Below are positions 62,545 to 64,000 of a stretch of DNA of 64,000 nucleotides, in pieces. The translations under genes and the position numbers were made by a program. Location of the stretch: assembly GCF_029478665.1 (NCBI RefSeq), contig NZ_JARPQB010000004.1:210564-274563 (forward strand). Direction: 5' to 3'. Each line of letters opens with the position of its first letter. The first letter of the stretch is position 1. The DNA is from Pseudomonas entomophila. Its GTDB lineage: Bacteria > Pseudomonadota > Gammaproteobacteria > Pseudomonadales > Pseudomonadaceae. Below the pieces are notes generated by a model, which made no database searches, was not told the DNA's origin, and saw nothing but the letters and a program-made list of their open reading frames with translations.

Positions 62545-62970
62545 TCAGGGTTTGAGATCGAACAGCGCTTTTTGCGTTTCCATGTCGAACGGCGCCGACC
62601 AGTGCTCATGAATCACCTGCCACTGCCCGGCGTTGCGCCGGTAGCCCACGGTGACGCGCATGAAGCCGCACTGGCTTTCGTCGTCCGACGGGCCGCAGCG
62701 GTTGAGCCAGTGGGCCAGGCCCAGGTCGCCGTCGGCGTGCACGACCAGTTGCGCCACCTCGAACACCATGGGCCCGGTGCAGTAGCCCATGCACATTTCC
62801 CAGTGCGCGCGGTAGGCGGCCTTGCCTTTGAATTGCAGGGCCTGGATGGCGTCGAAGGCGAGGATGTCGTCGGCGTAGGGAGCGACGATGCGCGCCACGT
62901 CGCGCTCGCGCACGGCCTCGATCCAACCTGCGATCAACTGGCGAATTTCGTGTTCGGCTGCGGTGTTCAT
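62545..62970 (-). CDS. SnoaL-like/NTF2-fold protein
   Basis: A 141-residue cone-shaped NTF2-like protein of the SgcJ/YybH type: 'EHEIRQLIAGWIEAVRERDVARIVAPYADDILAFDAI' region at the N terminus and 'WQVIHEHWSAPFDM' near the end. Members bind or turn over small molecules. First gene of the presumed four-gene sigma-factor operon; GGAGAAA lies upstream of the ATG. Confidence 0.88.
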   Translation of the reverse strand: MNTAAEHEIRQLIAGWIEAVRERDVARIVAPYADDILAFDAIQALQFKGKAAYRAHWEMCMGYCTGPMVFEVAQLVVHADGDLGLAHWLNRCGPSDDESQCGFMRVTVGYRRNAGQWQVIHEHWSAPFDMETQKALFDLKP

Positions 62971-63075
62971 CGGTGTTTTCTCCGAAGTGTCTTGAGCAAG
63001 TGGCGCCGGGGCATTCCGGCGCCTTCAACACTGGTCGAACGGGAAAACGGCAAATCGACAACTGCCCGCAAAATT

Positions 63076-63528
63076 TCAGTCGAGGGGCGTGACCGGCTTG
63101 AGGAAGTACACCACCCGCTCGGTCTCGGCAAAGCCCAGGGACGCGTGCATACGCTGGCTGCCAAGGTTGTCCAGCGCGGCGTCCGAGGCCAGTTCGCGGC
63201 AGCCTTTGCCGGCGGCCCAGCGTTCGACGGCCGCGATAAGCTGGCGGGCGATGCCCTGGCCGCGCCGGGCCGGCTCGACGAAGATGCCTTCGAGGTATGC
63301 CACCGGCGACGTGTTGCTGCCATTGACATAGTCGTGGCGCACCGACGCCTCGGCCAGCCCTAGCGCCCTGCCCTGCTCGTCGTAAGCCAACAGGGCCACG
63401 AAGGTATCGGGGCGGTGGACGATATCGGCCATTTCCGCCAGCTGTTCACCCGCCACGCAGTCGGGCCAGAGGGCGCTGCGCAGGTTCAGCCAGGCCGGGG
63501 TGGTCGGGTCGGTGCAGGGGTGGATCAT
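63076..63528 (-). CDS. GNAT acetyltransferase, AAC(6')-I-like
   Basis: A 150-residue N-acetyltransferase that closely follows the AAC(6')-I pattern: 'LRSALWPDC', 'ASVRHDYVNGSNTSPVAYLEGIFVEPARRGQG' (split motif; acetyl-CoA loop 'RRGQGIARQL'), 'GCRELASDAALDN' and 'HASLGFAETERVVYF'. Such enzymes acetylate the 6'-amino group of aminoglycosides; chromosomal members in environmental species may have other substrates. Its ATG overlaps the upstream gene's stop (ATGA). Resistance is not shown by sequence alone. Confidence 0.82.
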   Translation of the reverse strand: MIHPCTDPTTPAWLNLRSALWPDCVAGEQLAEMADIVHRPDTFVALLAYDEQGRALGLAEASVRHDYVNGSNTSPVAYLEGIFVEPARRGQGIARQLIAAVERWAAGKGCRELASDAALDNLGSQRMHASLGFAETERVVYFLKPVTPLD

Positions 63529-63998
63529 GGTCGCTCCAGGGGAATCCAGATTTCCATCAGGGCTTGCGGGTCCGCCGGGTCGTAGCCGGCCGGGTAGCGC
63601 TCGAAGACGGCGGCGTCGGCCTGGCGCTTGCCCGAGGCTGGCAGCCATTGGGTAAAGATGGCGTCGAAGGTCGTCTTGATGCACTCAAGGCTGCCCCGGT
63701 GTTCGAACACCGCATAGTGCTGGGGTGCCAGGACGAGGGTGGTGAAGCCTTCGGGCAGTGTGGCCGTGCCGGTCACCTCGACACCCGCCAGGTAGTCGAA
63801 CGCGCCTTGGCCGTCGGGGTTGTGGCATACGCCGTAGCTGTCGTGGCCATGCTGGCCGGGGACACGCCCGAGCCATGGGGCGAAACGCTGCCACAGCAGC
63901 TTGAGTTCGGCCAGGCGGGAGAAATCGTAACGGTTGGACAAACCGGCCAGGTGCAGCGTGCGGCCGTCCTCGAAGCGAGCGGGGGTTGGCTGGGGCAT
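63525..63998 (-). CDS. GyrI-like effector-binding domain protein, possibly cut by the window edge
   Basis: 157 codons of an AraC-effector-binding/GyrI-like small-molecule-binding domain: 'LAGLSNRYDFSRLAELKLLWQRFAPWLG', 'YGVCHNP', 'FDYLAGVEV', 'QHYAVFEHRGSLECIKTTFDAIFTQWLPASG' (split across the region) and 'ERYPAGYDP...MEIWIPL'. An ATG lies at 63998, two bases from the edge, so it may be complete, or it may be the C-terminal half of an AraC-type regulator extending beyond. It overlaps the acetyltransferase gene by 4 nt. Confidence 0.8.
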   Translation of the reverse strand: MPQPTPARFEDGRTLHLAGLSNRYDFSRLAELKLLWQRFAPWLGRVPGQHGHDSYGVCHNPDGQGAFDYLAGVEVTGTATLPEGFTTLVLAPQHYAVFEHRGSLECIKTTFDAIFTQWLPASGKRQADAAVFERYPAGYDPADPQALMEIWIPLERP

Positions 63999-64000
63999 GG

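Overview
The window is a GC-rich, gene-dense Pseudomonas chromosome segment, almost certainly from the P. putida group. Evidence: nearly every gene junction carries P. putida-type REP elements of the 'GGAGC...GCTCCTACAGGG' class (16 loci), the proteins look typically pseudomonad (recQ, aer, gbuA, fadD1/fadD2, phaJ1, hrpA), and the gene order agrees, from memory, with the region of the P. putida KT2440 chromosome running from recQ to fadD. No rRNA, tRNA, insertion sequence, prophage or CRISPR was seen. The window opens inside a patatin/Omp85 gene and closes inside or just at the start of a GyrI-like gene.

Layout. 1-4.7 kb: end of a patatin-type autotransporter, a MarR regulator with a palindromic operator, recQ, and YecA-like and YbaN-like genes. 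4.7-17.3 kb: a complete LapA-type adhesin system, with a 2,350-residue RTX/VWA adhesin facing a TolC-ABC-HlyD type I secretion operon across a 485-bp divergent regulatory region. 17.4-23.8 kb: DTW tRNA-modifying enzyme, Aer-type aerotaxis receptor, a guanidinobutyrate locus (LysR, gbuA, Na+/solute symporter), and a 42-codon PA1414-like gene too short for routine ORF calling that has an Anr-type box overlapping the upstream gene's stop codon. 23.9-31 kb: LysR/MFS pair, DMT exporter, small secreted protein, BrnT/BrnA toxin-antitoxin pair with a 20-bp palindrome, DEAD-box helicase, YbdG-like channel.

31.3-36.5 kb holds the most interesting system: a four-gene operon encoding an Fsr-like MFS exporter, a class I aminotransferase, a haem-oxygenase-like diiron oxidase (HDO) and a phosphoenolpyruvate phosphomutase (PepM) with all diagnostic catalytic residues, followed by a convergent LysR gene. 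PepM opens nearly all known phosphonate biosynthesis; the gene set suggests PEP to phosphonopyruvate to phosphonoalanine, then oxidation by the HDO and export. I know of no described product for this set.

36.6-47.1 kb is mixed metabolism and envelope: DMT transporter, azoR, LysR, hydrolase, periplasmic ppiA, ABC exporter, DUF482 acyltransferase, porin, KAS III. 47.4-60.2 kb: hrpA, a polyamine glutamylation pair (PuuA/PuuB-like), tandem acyl-CoA ligases fadD1/fadD2 divergent from a lipase-like hydrolase and phaJ1. 60.4-64 kb: an ECF42-type sigma factor operon with DGPF, SRPBCC and SnoaL-like proteins, then an AAC(6')-like acetyltransferase translationally overlapped with a GyrI-like gene.
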